Origin: Lepus europaeus | Taxonomy: Eukaryota; Chordata; Mammalia; Lagomorpha; Leporidae | Direction of reading: 5' to 3' | NCBI RefSeq assembly: GCF_033115175.1 | Contig: NW_026909534.1 | Coordinates: 643,701 to 707,700 of the forward strand | Length of the DNA stretch: 64,000 bases | Shown here: in pieces, positions 22,547-33,035 of the stretch | Numbering within the stretch: position 1 is the first letter of the stretch | Layout of the letters: each line of letters opens with the position of its first letter | Position numbers and translations under genes: made by a program | Notes under the pieces: model-generated | The model's input: the letters and a program-made list of their open reading frames with translations, nothing else | Told to the model about the DNA's origin: nothing | Database searches by the model: none

Positions 22547-22985
22547 GTGCTGCCAAGATGTAAAATGATTCAACACTCTATTAAAATTCCTCACAACCCA
22601 CAGGGACAGGCTATGCCTCAAGGAACAGTTATTAAAACAAAAAGGGGGAGTGGCTACCCCCATCTACAGTTACATAAGGCCTTGTTTACCATCAATATTT
22701 TAAATTTTTTGAAAGGGTCAAGGGAGTCAAGGTTCCAAAAACATTGGGGACATTTAACCCCTAAACCTCAGATGCTCGTTAGATGGAGAGACCCTCTCAC
22801 TCGACTCTGGAGAGGGCCTGACCCGCTGATTCAGTTGGGAAGATGATTTGGCTGTGTGTTCCCCACAGGGGAGTTGACTCCAATTTGAATACTGGCCAGA
22901 AATATCAGGCCTATGCCCGATGCAAGTAACAACCCACCCAGGGAGCAGTTTGCCCCTGAGGGAGATCCCTTTGTCTTTCCTCTTC
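22547..22985 (+). pseudogene. Integrase C-terminal remnant (pol)
   Basis: The frame beginning at 22547 carries the end of the catalytic core (HNPQGQA...), the LHKALFTINILNFL helix and the GPDP motif followed by a FGCVFPTG segment typical of the betaretroviral integrase C-terminal domain. It stops at 22844-22846 and the similarity goes on in another frame to about 22985. The upstream two thirds of integrase are missing. A PPT-like AAACAAAAAGGGGGAG at about 22635 lies inside, close to the wording of the true polypurine tract. Confidence 0.78.
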
Positions 22986-23089
22986 CAGAAATGGATGGAG
23001 ATCAAAATCAAAAGGCAGGCGATGATGTGGATGCTACTCTTCACTGTGATCCTGACAAGAAGTGCCTGGCCCAGTGACAGGATTCGATG

Positions 23090-23410
23090 ACCCAAACGAG
23101 ATCATCAAAACACTTCAGGAGGACCTGAAAAAGATGAAGAGAACTCCAAGAAAGCCCCTTTTGGATGAGCCTTAATGGACTCTTTCCCTACTTCTTCTCT
23201 CTTCTTGGACTGCTTCTTGCCCTGCTTTTAATCCTTGCTATTGGCCCATGCATAATGAATAGGCTTATACAGTTTATACAACAGTGCATAGAGGCAACAA
23301 GGGTAAGACAAGTTGAGGTTCATTACCAGAGGCTGCTAGCCACAGAGGGCTACGATCCCCTGAACTGGGGAAGCGCCCCTGGTGCTCTCTACATTGCCAA
23401 TGATGGGTAA
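23090..23410 (+). pseudogene. Env transmembrane subunit C-terminal remnant
   Basis: A leucine-rich membrane span (GLLLALLLILAIGPC, about 23210-23255) is followed by a cytoplasmic tail ending at 23408-23410. The LPY..LLGLLLLLL..IGPCI(I/F)N pattern is that of type-D/gamma-type Env TM. The preceding KTLQEDLKK-like stretch (about 23105-23140) may be the end of the ectodomain. Signal peptide, SU and fusion peptide are absent, so no envelope can be made. Confidence 0.82.
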
Positions 23411-23612
23411 GATTCTGGATGGACCAGAACAACCTAAGACAGGCAGCGGAGAAAGCTCACCACGCTCCCATAATTACAAGTCATAGGACACCCCAAGATG
23501 GGTAAAGCACCCAGCGTCCTGTACCAACCTAAGACAGGGCTCATGGCCAAGCTGCCTGGGTTACCAATGATGGGTAAGGGCAAGGACGGCTGGGGCAACC
23601 TAAGACAGGGAC
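23396..23612 (+). promoter_or_regulatory. CTE-like RNA export element, three motif pairs
   Basis: Three copies of GATGGGTAA (23402, 23497, 23569), each followed by AACCTAAGACAGG (cores 23433-23443, 23528-23538, 23599-23609). In Mason-Pfizer monkey virus the constitutive transport element has two such GGGTAA / CCTAAGACAGG pairs forming internal loops that bind the export receptor NXF1. The first pair here encloses a TTCTGG...CCAGAA hairpin. It lies between env and the 3' LTR, as in type-D viruses. Function is inferred from motif and position. Confidence 0.85.
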
Positions 23613-23624
23613 CGCGTGCTAAAA

Positions 23625-23638
23625 CAAAAAGGGGGAAT
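23625..23638 (+). promoter_or_regulatory. Polypurine tract
   Basis: CAAAAAGGGGGAA immediately before the 3' LTR (starts 23640), the expected primer for plus-strand DNA synthesis. Confidence 0.9.
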
Positions 23639-23639
23639 C

Positions 23640-24135
23640 TGTGGGGCATGAGCGTGGCCATGGCACGGCCAGGCCAGGCCCGGCCTGGGGGCTCCACTTG
23701 TGCAGCTGCCCCCCAGGTGCCCCCACCAGAGCTGCATGGAATGGAGCCACGCAGAGCCAAGTAAGATGGCACCCAGAGGAAGTAAGATGAGTGGAATCCA
23801 AAGTTGTTTACCACTAAAACTAATTGGCTGTGCAACATCAGGGGAGGTAACAAAACTAGTAACAAGTGTATAGACATAGGGCTAGTCCTATGGAAATCCC
23901 CCCATAAGGTGATTTTTTAAGTGATTGGTTGGTCCTTAGCCCTGCCCCAATGACTCTGCAGTTTTGTGCTATAAAAGGTACTATTATGCACAAAGTAAAT
24001 GAGTCCTTGCTACTAGACTTGGCTCCCCTCTGCATCTGATTGTCTCCAGGATCGGGAGGCTGGGGAATGGGCGAGTGGCACACTTACCTTTCCTCTGACC
24101 CAGTCCATCCTCTATGGGTGGACTAAGACCCTGCA
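23640..24135 (+). repeat. 3' LTR
   Basis: Near copy of 18572-19071, with TATAAAAG at 23970 and the same GACCCTGCA end. A few bases shorter in the GC-rich U3 start. Confidence 0.95.
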
Positions 24136-24141
24136 GGTGTC

Positions 24142-24749
24142 CTAAGTTAGAGCTTTTCCTTATTCCTGGAATAAACTTTAAAATTCATTCTGTGGTATCC
24201 TGTTCTACTGGTAATTCCTTCCCTTCCTCTATCAGTAAATGTCAATGTTTCCTCAGATTATGTACTCATTCCTTTTCTTGGCTTTCTATCTCAGCTTTTC
24301 TTTGAAACATTTTATTCACTGTGATGGCTTGAAACACCACAGAAATTCCCAAAGAGCTCCTATGTCCAGTTGACAGTTGAACATGTTCACATATTTGCCC
24401 AAAGAAATTTCAGTGTATCCAAGACCGGCTTCATTTCATTCCATCATATTCTTTGTCTTTTTTTTTTCTATTTTATTTAACAATTACATAGTCCATGCAG
24501 GACTCATGCGTACAACATGAAATTAAATCCCACTTCTACCCTGCACACAACAAATTAGAAATGAGTTCTGCTCCTGCTTCCTGTTTTCTTTTTTTTCATT
24601 TTTATAATGCATTTTCCATTCAGTATTCTTGCCGCTCTGTGTCCTGATGGTCAGTGGTCATGTCTTACTTGGATCTCTTCCTCTTTATTTGTCCTTCTGA
24701 CTTTTCCCATTCTCTTTCCAGGGGCTGACTTTACAAACATAAGGTGTAG
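24142..24749. other. Intergenic, nothing recognised
   Basis: Flank of the provirus. Contains a T-rich run at 24457-24480; no gene. Confidence 0.4.
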
Positions 24750-25040
24750 GGCTGCCGCTGTGGTATAGCAGGTTAAACCACTGCTGGCAGCAAAGGCATC
24801 CCATGTGGGCACCAGATTACAATCAGGCTGCTTCACTCTCAATCCAACTTCCTGTTAATGTGCCTGAGAAAGCAGTGCAAGATGGCCCAAGTGCTTGGTA
24901 CCCTGCACACATGTGGGAGACCTGGCTTCGGCTTGGCCCAGCCCCAGCTGATGAGTTCATTTAGGGAGTAAACCAGTGGATAAAAGATCTGTCTCTTCCT
25001 CTCTCTAACTCTGTCTTTCAAATAAAATAAATCTTAAAAA
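24750..25040 (+). repeat. C-SINE
   Basis: AGGGCTGCCGCTGTGGTATAGC head, shortened middle, CTTTCAAATAAAATAAATCTT tail. Confidence 0.85.
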
Positions 25041-25273
25041 AAGTAAGTTTCTTAAATAACTTGCCACTTTTTATTAATCCCTCATTATTAATTAATTAAT
25101 TAATACTATTAATACCTAAAACACCTAGTGTTTTAGGAAATAAATGATAACTCTCATGTGAGCACTAGAAATTATGCTGGTTTCTGGAGAAAATTTAAGG
25201 ATAGTTATGAACGTACTTTATGAGCAATTTTCACAGTGAATACAGGGAATTTATTTTATTTTATTTTATTTTT

Positions 25274-25600
25274 TTGACAGGCAGAGTGGACAGTGAGAGA
25301 GAGACAGAGAGAAAGGTCTTCCTTTTGCCGTTGGTTCACCCTCCAATGGCCGCCGCGGTAGCGCGCTGCGGCCGGCGCACCGCGCTGATCCGATGGCAGG
25401 AGCCAGGTGCTTATCTTGGTCTCCCATGGGGTGCAGGGCCCAAGCACTTGGGCCATCCTCCACTGCACTCCCTAGCCACAGCAGAGAGCTGGCCTGGAAG
25501 AGGGGCAACCGGGACAGGATCGGTGCCCCGACCGGGACTAGAACCCGGTGTGCCGGCGCCGCAAGGCGGAGGATTAGCCTGGTGAGCCGCGGCGCCGGCC
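25274..25600 (-). repeat. Young C-SINE with perfect target-site duplication
   Basis: AATACAGGGAATTT lies at 25240-25253 before the T-rich tail and again at 25601-25614. GC-rich, nearly identical to the copy at 8619-8953 (same GTAGCGCGCTGCGGCCGG phrase). Confidence 0.97.
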
Positions 25601-25879
25601 AATACAGGGAATTTTTTTTGTTGTAATTAGGTCAAGAATGTAAGTAAAGGATCACTAGTTATCAGTTCCTTGAACATGCTTATTGCCTTCACCTCTCCTC
25701 AAAGCCTAGGAAAACTCACCTGGCATTGGTGCTGTTTGTAGTCCCATGTACCTGGGTTTCGTGCTTTGTGTTTTTGCCATCTGCCTTCTGCATGTTCACA
25801 TTTGTGAGATTACATTGATGTAGAATATCTAACAATTCTCAGCTTTTCAGTGACGTGTAACAATGAAAAACTCATTCAA

Positions 25880-26135
25880 GCCCCTGCTGCTCCACTTCTT
25901 ATCCAGCTCTCTACTGTGGCTTGGGAAAGCAGTAGAAGATGGCCCAAGACCTTGGGCCCCTGCACCCACATGGGTGACCTGGAATAAGCTCCTGGCTCTT
26001 GGCTTCGGATGGGCACAGCTCTGGCCATTGCGACCAATTGGGGAGTGAACCAGAGGATGGAAGACCTCTCTTTCTCTGCCTCTCCTTCTTTCTCTGTGTA
26101 ACTCTGACTTTCACATAAATAAATCTTTAAAAAAT
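25880..26135 (+). repeat. C-SINE, 5' truncated
   Basis: Begins at CCCCTGCTGCTCCACTTC inside the element; tail CACATAAATAAATCTTT. Confidence 0.85.
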
Positions 26136-26228
26136 TGTTATCTTGATCTACATTGAACATGTGTCACAGTTGATCTACCATGTTATTTCAGGTATATATT
26201 AAAGTTTATATGCACAGAATACACTGAT

Positions 26229-27050
26229 CTCTTTTTTATGGGAAAGTATCATTTTATTAATAATAATATAAACATTTGACACCAAAGGAATGAAAGTGAT
26301 TTTACAAACGCAGAATTTTTAAATATACGAAATTTCCATTTTATTGTACAGTTTTATGCCACACTAGTTTAAATGCATTTCTCTATAACTACATCAATAT
26401 AGGTCCTTTGGGATTATTTCAGTCATCCTTACCATGTGACTTTACCAACAAGCTTGAAACTAAACAAATTTACAAATGGCCAATTTTTAGATGAATGAGG
26501 TAAGAAATGGTCATCGGTTGATGAATAGGGGTGTTAACCCTCAACAAGGCACTTTGTTAAAAGGTTCCTTCTGACAGTTACGTCAGAAAATTCAAAATAC
26601 AAGGGCTCTCAAAACTAGGGTACAATAAAAGAAACTTCTGCAACTTACGTCTCTTGTAGCCCCAATCCTCTTGAGAAGTAAGGCAAAGCATCTTTTCTGC
26701 AAATGCAATGAGTCTCCAGCATTTCTACCTAGTTTAACTTTCAGAGGTGGATGCCCAAGACATATGATGAATCTATATACCACCTTGGCTCTGGCTGCCT
26801 TAGTTATTCCTGAAGAGTTTAATAGCCACCCACATCCAAAGGTGGAAGCACACACACACTGGTAAGGTCATTGCAGGAGCAGATGGTAGAAACAGAGGCT
26901 GGAGGTACTGGTACAGCCCTGTGGGAAGCTTTATTCCACAAAGGCCAAATAGAGAACTCCTTCAGGAGAAATCAGTGGAACAAGGAAAGTCAGTGTAGAA
27001 AGAGACAGAAACATTCTCTTCTCCCACTTACTACCTGTCACTTTCTTTTA
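26229..27050 (-). pseudogene. Possible retroposed transcript 3' region, antisense
   Basis: On the minus strand this stretch ends with AATAAAATGATACTTTCCCA followed by a short A run, and an inner CTGTACAATAAAATGG poly(A)-type signal lies at about 26350. It is less AT-rich than its surroundings, with short frames. The parent gene was not recognised. It may equally be unprocessed intergenic DNA. Confidence 0.3.
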
Positions 27051-27107
27051 AAATGGATATGGTATTAACAACATTTAGTTGCTGTGGTTTTTAAAAATCA
27101 TGATCTA

Positions 27108-27443
27108 GGCCGGCGCTGCGGCTCAGTAGGCTAATCCTCCGCCTTGTGGTGCCGGCACACCGGGTTCTAGTCCCGGTCGGGGCACCGATCCTGTCCCGGT
27201 TGCCCCTCTTCCAGGCCAGCTCTCTGCTGTGGCCAGGGAGTGCAGCGGAGGATGGCCCAAGTTCTTGGGTCCTGCACCCCATGGGAGACCAGGAGAAGCA
27301 CCTGGCTCCTGCCATCGGAACAGCACGGTGCGCCAGCCGTAGCGCGCCTACCGCGGCGGCCATTGGAGGGTGAACCAATGGCAAAAAGGAAGACCTTTCT
27401 CTCTGTCTCCCTCTGTTGTCCACTCTGCCTGTCCAAAAAAAAA
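27108..27443 (+). repeat. Young C-SINE with target-site duplication
   Basis: AAAAATCATGATCTA before (27093-27107) and AAAATCATGATCTA after (27447-27460). GC-rich copy of the GCTGCGGCTCA subfamily, here in sense. Confidence 0.97.
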
Positions 27444-27460
27444 AAAAAAATCATGATCTA

Positions 27461-27828
27461 GTACTGCTCTTTTTCTTCTTATCTTGATAGATCATCCTTA
27501 GTGCCTGTGGTATCCTATTAGGAATCCCATCAATGACAGGATAGGCTATTCCCAACTCTTCATTAATCAATTCATTTGTTGATGCTTCAAATCTGAGCGG
27601 CTTCTTGGACAGGAGGCACACCACGAACTATAGCAGTGCCTAGTTGAAGGCACTGGGTGGCTGCCCCACCCTCTCACTCCCAACTGCCAAGGGCCACAAC
27701 CTTGTCATGTGCAGGCACCTACAGATGCCCGAAGCACTGAGGCTAGCCTTCCAACCACTCCCCAGTGTGCCTCTGGCCAGCCACATGATGGCCCCACTAG
27801 CCCGTCACTGTGATCTCTTTACATAGTC
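27461..27828. other. Intergenic, nothing recognised
   Basis: Contains a moderately GC-rich part (27590-27800), but no coding sequence or repeat could be named. Confidence 0.4.
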
Positions 27829-27843
27829 AGAATTCCATTGTTC

Positions 27844-28220
27844 CAGCTGGTGCCATGGCTCAATAGGCTAATCCTCCACCTTTCAGTGCCGGCACACCGG
27901 GATCTAGTCCCAGTTGGGGTGCCGGATTCTGTCCCGGTTGCCCCTCTTCCAGTCCAGCTCTCTGCTCTGGCCAAGGAGTGCAGTGGAGGATGGCCCAAGT
28001 GCTTGGGCCCTGCATTCCCATGGGAGACCAGGAGAAGCACTTGGTTCCCAGCTTCAGATCAGCACTATGCGCTGGCCGTAGTGCACCGGCTGCAGCGTGC
28101 CGGCCCCAGCGGCCATTGGAGGGTGAACCAGCGGTAAAGGAAGACCTTTCTCTCTGTCTCTCTCTCTCTCACTGTCCACTCTGCCTGTCAAAAAATAAAA
28201 ATAAATAAAAATTTAAAAAA
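27844..28220 (+). repeat. C-SINE with target-site duplication
   Basis: AGAATTCCATTGTTCC on both sides (27829-27844 and 28221-28236). It contains a small internal repeat in the GCGTGCCGGCC region. Confidence 0.97.
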
Positions 28221-28485
28221 AGAATTCCATTGTTCCTATTCTTGTGGGGAAGGTTAATTCTAGGTATATAAGGAAAACTTTTATAGTATATTTGTAATTA
28301 CAAAATTAACACAGATGGAATATATTTTCACTGTGATTTTTCTTACTGTCAGCATACAGAGCACAAAATAGGCTTCATCTTACATTAGAGACACATAAGA
28401 CACACCAAGAGAGTGGATTGCCTATTTGCCTGTATTGTGACTCAGAGCTGAAATGCCGAAGACAAATGCTCTGTAAAAGATATTG

Positions 28486-28605
28486 GTGTCATTTGAAGAC
28501 CAGACTGTTAGGTCCACCCAGTGTGAGTAACAGCATCTGGACAATGCTCAGAGGACCCTGTACAGGGATCTGATGCTGGAATCTACAGCAGCCTCCCATG
28601 CTTGG
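28486..28605 (+). pseudogene. Decayed KRAB A-box exon
   Basis: Reading from 28486 gives VSFEDQTV, then a stop (TAA at 28528-28530) at the place of the box's conserved tryptophan, then QHLDNAQRTLYRDLMLE. Losing one base after this puts YSSL..LG in frame. This follows the KRAB A consensus (V(T/S)FEDVAV, W, LYRDVMLENYSSLVSLG) over its whole length. A KRAB A box in a zinc-finger protein recruits TRIM28 for silencing. Here one stop, one frameshift and no clear splice acceptor mean it is dead. No KRAB B box or C2H2 finger array was found nearby. It lies 1.3 kb upstream of the CpG island on the same strand, so it cannot be the second exon of a gene starting there. Confidence 0.8.
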
Positions 28606-28884
28606 GTGACACTCCCAGTCATACCCAAATCTACCTATGTCATCCTATTTGATAAGCAATTACACCTAATAAGGTGTAATTTTATTTAGGCATAGGATTT
28701 GAGTCCCTGAAGTATATGAGTATCCACATTCTCCAGCAAAGGATTTAAACTGGCCCTTCTGTTGCACATCTCCTGAACCCAAGCCATCGTCTTTCAAAGA
28801 ATTTGACTTAATGATGACAAATTCCTTCTTCCTTCCTTCCCCTCTTCCTCCCTCTCTCTTTTACCCCCTCCCCCTTTTCTTGCT

Positions 28885-29145
28885 TTCTTTGAAAGGAACA
28901 GTTACAGAGAGCTCTTCCATCTGCTGGTTCACTCTCCAAATGACCACAACAGCTGGGTGTGGGCCAGACTGAACCCAGGCACCTGGGACTCCATCTGGGT
29001 CTCCCCAACATGGGGGGCAGGGTCCAAAATATTTGAGCCATCTTCTGTTTTCCCAGGCGCATTAGCAGAGAGCTGGATTGGAAGTGGAGCAGCCAGGACC
29101 CATTGTACACAGAGATTTAACCTGCTGGGCCACAATGCCAGCATA
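28885..29145 (-). repeat. Old C-SINE
   Basis: Worn copy: GGAACAGTTACAGAGAGCTC, CATCTGCTGGTTCACTC, CTGGGCCACAATGCCAGC. A CT/TTCC-rich stretch (28820-28880) precedes it. Confidence 0.75.
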
Positions 29146-29830
29146 AAGTACAACTAGACTAGGTTGTATTTGAAGAACTGCCTGCTGCAGTTGTTTCTCC
29201 TCAACCCTTCCCTAATTCTAATCAGTCCCTCCCTTGTGAGATCTCCAGGCCACCCCACCCCTTAAATGACCATATAAATACCCCCAGCTTTTCCAAACCT
29301 CCAGACAGAGTGTAGGCGGGGAATGTTTTTGTGTTTGCCCACATGTATAAATACCCTCTTTTCAGTTGAGTTTCTGAAGAGGATAAATGCTTCCCCTCCT
29401 CCCTCAGTGCACTTGTCTGTCTCCCAGCCCCACAGTGCGGCAGGAATTGTAATATTCAGAGAGACCAGAACTGCCTGGCTCTAGACTGCAACACAGGAAA
29501 CAGGCACTAGGAATACAGCGTGGGACTGAGAGAGCCCTTAGGAGGGATGAGGTGGAGTAGAGAGCTGGAATGCCAACCAGGGAGAGATGCAATAATTCAG
29601 GGGTAGGCTAGGAAGAGAAAGAAGGGTGAGGGGCAAGTTGTTAAGATATCTGCAAAGTCAAAAACCCAAGGGGCTTAGCAAGATGGGGAGGAACAAGTAC
29701 GTAAGGGCTGAGTTGGAAAAGAGGTGAGGGACCACCAGAGTCTGCAAGTGATTACGGGGTAAGTGTAGGGGACCCAGAGAGTGACCTTCAAACAGTGGCC
29801 TGAGCCCGATTAAAGGTAGGGGTAGCAGGG
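29146..29830. other. Flank of the CpG island
   Basis: No gene recognised. The sequence becomes purine-rich from about 29500. Confidence 0.4.
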
Positions 29831-30640
29831 AAGTGTAGGGTGCGGGGCACCGCGGGTAGAGACCGAACGGGCTCCCAGAATCTGCAGCGAGTGGAGAGAG
29901 AAGGGGAGCAGAGGGCAAGGGGTTCAGCAGCAGGGGAAGCCCTGGTGGCTGAGGGTTGGAACGGGGATGGTGGAGGGGCTCTTCCTGCAGCCACTACACT
30001 CTGCCCTGAGAGGATGGGAACTAGCGGAGGCTGGAGGCGGAGCCCTCGTCCTCAGGACGGACCTGTATCCGCCGTCCGGGTCGTGGGCAGGAACCCGGGG
30101 ATCCAGGCCGCTCCGCACCTCCCTGAGAGACTGGGATGGAGGAGGGAGGGCGGAGAAACGACCCGTTGACTGACAGCAGGTATCGCCCGGGAGCCTGCAA
30201 CCTGAGCCGCCGGCTGTCTCGCGCAGGTGCAGAGCGGCACAGCCCTGGGAACTTGGAAGAGAGAAGTGACGCAAGCGCGCCGGGTTTGCGGCCTCTCCGC
30301 GCAGGCGCAGCAGAACTGGCGAAAAGCGCGCGGCGGCGGTCCGGTGGCCGGGAGCCTGGCGTTAAGGATTCTTTCCCCTCCTAACAGGTTCCTGCGTTAG
30401 CCGCCGTGAGGTGGCCTCCAAGTTGGAGCCAGGAATAAAGCTGTGGTGGTGGAAGAAGCCCTCGCCTGAGCCTCTCAGGTCCGTCAGCGCCTTCCAAGTC
30501 GGAGGCTGGGACTAGGAGGAGTCAGCGGAGGTGCTGCGCGCTTCTCCCGGTTCGTCCTGCGGTCCCGGTCTTGAGAGTTGTTCAGGCGTCAGACACCGGC
30601 ATCTGCAGTCTCCATGGTAGGCTCTCCTGTGTGCATCCAT
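29831..30640 (+). promoter_or_regulatory. CpG island, candidate promoter and first exon
   Basis: CpG-dense (for example GCAAGCGCGCCGGG and AAAAGCGCGCGGCGGCGG around 30270-30345), unlike the AT-rich surroundings. GGGAGGGCGGAG near 30145 and GGAGGCGGAG near 30030 are GC-box-like. At 30614 an ATG is followed at once by GTAGGC, a splice-donor-like end. A first exon of 5'UTR plus ATG then donor is typical of KRAB zinc-finger genes, and a KRAB fossil lies nearby. No continuing exon was found in the next 33 kb. It could also start a long non-coding RNA or be a leftover. Confidence 0.6.
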
Positions 30641-33035
30641 CCTCCTCGTGTTCTGTTGTCACTGACTGTGCCGGTGTTTTATTTTTTGTCTACACTTTGT
30701 TGAAACGGGTTAGTCCCGTTAGTCGTGGAATCCTGGTCCGAGTCTGACCTCTATTTCCTTCTCTGACCCTCTTGGATACCCTTGTACATATTGACAGTCG
30801 TGTGTGGTGCTATAGTAGTTTTACTTGCATTTTAGTCGTTTTATTGTCATTATCCCCCTTCATGTTGAGCCTCAGTTTCATTTAAAGTTGCTGTGAAATT
30901 CTGTTTCCCAACCACAAGGTCCTCTCTGAACTCTGATTGGATTTGCCTTTAGCTTAGCTCTCAGCACATCCCCAGTCAGCACGACACTTCACCCAGGTCT
31001 TCCCAGGTGACCGGGCTGCATGCTGATGGGTGCTCTAGCTGTGGTCACGCCTTTCTTGTGCATGCTGAGGACAGTCCTGCAAATCACCCTCCCACCGCCA
31101 CTGCTACCCTTTGGGAAAAGCACGTTAGCCCTAGTCATGGCCTTGGAGGACCCCCCAAATGCAGTCATGAGATGCAGACCTCCAATACAAGAATAAACAT
31201 ATTTAAAGGTAAATAAATGCTTACTTGTGTTTTGTAAAAAATTAAACAAAGGCAAGGTAGCTATTGTTACCTTAGACTTGATTTAACGGTCATTTTTTAG
31301 AGACTGAGAAAAATCAATTATTTTAAAAGGTTTAATTAGGTGGATTTAAAAGCTCTAATTTTTTTTTTTTTTGGTCTGTTTCTGTCAACTCACAAATAAA
31401 GTGAAAATTAGTGTAAGGGAGCTGGCAGATCATAGTAGGAGACATAGTCACCTCTCTCCATGGGGTTTATAGATGGAGAACAGCAAGGAAATAGGGGTAG
31501 GAAACAGAAAAGAAGCAAGAAAACAAAAGTAGGACCTGGACATGGAAGCTTTAGTTATTCAAACTGGGTGCCCCAAATATCGACCCTCATTTTTAAATTT
31601 TTCACCAAGCTGGGAAGATATGATCCAAAAGCACTGGTCCTGTCCTGGAACTGCTTTATATCAGACAAGCATCTTGCAGAGTATCTCTGCTCCCCAGAAT
31701 ATCTTTCAGGCAGTTGGGAGGAGACCCAGGCTCCGAGAGGGGTCAGGAGTGGATTGAAGTGGGGAGGTATATATTTGGACAGAGCTGGAACCAGGCTAAC
31801 TTGGGAAGGTATTGACTTCAGGGCCTTCTTCCTGAGTCTGCATGTCTCAAAAAGGAGGTCAAGAGGTAGAGGGAGGGAGTGACTGGGTACGATGGGACTC
31901 ACTGTGAGTGCAGCATGGATTATGGATAAGGCTGCACACATTCTGTCCACACTGTGAGTCTGATCTGTCTGCTGAGGTGGAGCAGTTTCAGTACCTGGTC
32001 ACCTGGTACAGGAACCACCAATGGCAGTGGGTAGGACCTCATTTGCTTTTGCTTTCTGAGATGTGTGCAGCTGCTCCTGTGACTGGACTAGGGTTGTGAT
32101 TTCTCTGCCTTTCTTGATCACCACTCATACAGTGTTCATCAAGATCCTTGCATATCTCCTTGGTCTCCAGATGAGACATGGGGATCATTTTCCTGATGAA
32201 GAAATTCTGAATTTATCAGTGAGTAGTGTAGTTCTTTCTCTTACCAGGGTTGTAGATATACTGTTAGTATCCAGGAGATTCAAACATGCTCAAGCTGCTT
32301 ACATGTGAACTTGGCTTACACACTACACATTTCTTGACACTGCAAGCTAAGCAAGCCTGCCAGGAGTTGGGTGGACACAAGCAAGTGGGTTGTGAATCTT
32401 GCATGGCCTTTCTGTGAGCATCATGGCTGTCCCAGAGGAATCAGCAGAATGCAAAAGTGAGACAGGAATGAGTAGAGCAAATTGGGGTCAAGGAGAGATC
32501 CTGTACAGTATGGCTGGGTGCGGAGAGAGCAGGATCTTGCTGGGCAGAAAGATCTCACAGTGTGCCATCATCCCTAGCCCCTGGTTCCCTACCTGCAAGT
32601 AGCCACTGCTGCACCATTTCTTTGTCTTTTTCCACTCTACTCTCTATATTTCTTCTTCCTCTTTGGTTTGGCTTTAGCTTTTTCCAATTTTTCTAGTTTC
32701 TTAAGGTGGAAGGGTAGTTTACTGATATCAGATATTGTTTTTAAAACATCTCCCATTCACTGGTTTACTCTCTAGGTGCCCACAACAGCCAGAGCCAGAC
32801 CAGGGTGAGGCCCAGATCCTGAAACTCCATTCATGTCTCTCATGCACACAAGAGACTCAGGTACGTGATCCATCACTTGTGTGTACATTTTCAGGAAGCT
32901 GGAATATTGGGCAGAACCAAGGCTCAAATCCAGGACATGGACATTTAAAGTGGCATTTTAACCACTAGGCCAAATGTGCACCCCTGATTTTCTCTTGTGA
33001 TCCATCATAATCAGAAAATACCTCATGTGAGTTCA
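30641..33035. other. Intergenic; downstream of the CpG island
   Basis: Little repeat content compared with the rest of the window and a balanced composition, but I found no exon with recognisable protein similarity on either strand. An old SINE remnant may lie at 32740-32980 (CACTGGTTTACTCTCTAGG, CACTAGGCCAAATGTGCACC). Confidence 0.45.

Larger units (their letters stand above)
18572..24135 (+). mobile_element. Defective class II (betaretrovirus/type-D-like) endogenous provirus
   Basis: The element is bounded by two ~500-bp LTRs (18572-19071 and 23640-24135), both starting TGTGGGGC and ending GACCCTGCA. The flanks are GGTTTC (18566-18571) and GGTGTC (24136-24141), a 6-bp target duplication with one mismatch, the size usual for betaretroviruses. 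Between the LTRs, in order: primer site, splice donor, broken gag, AT-rich block without viral signature, integrase C-terminal part, Env membrane segment and tail, CTE-like array and polypurine tract. Protease, RT, RNase H, most of integrase and nearly all of Env are absent. It is 5.56 kb long against 8-9 kb for a complete relative. It cannot make a virus; RNA export and packaging signals may persist. Confidence 0.93.

Noticed and set aside
29840-30384. Frames of 80-116 codons in the CpG island
   Set aside because: Overlapping on both strands in stop-poor GC-rich DNA, with no recognisable domain. The region is treated as promoter and 5' UTR instead.
31460-31882. 140-codon frame beginning MGFIDGEQQG
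   Set aside because: No recognisable domain, low-complexity basic end, and no splice or promoter context. It cannot be supported as a gene.
30614-33035. Search for a KRAB or zinc-finger exon downstream of the CpG island
   Set aside because: No KRAB wording or C2H2 linker motifs were found; the only KRAB remnant lies upstream at 28.5 kb.
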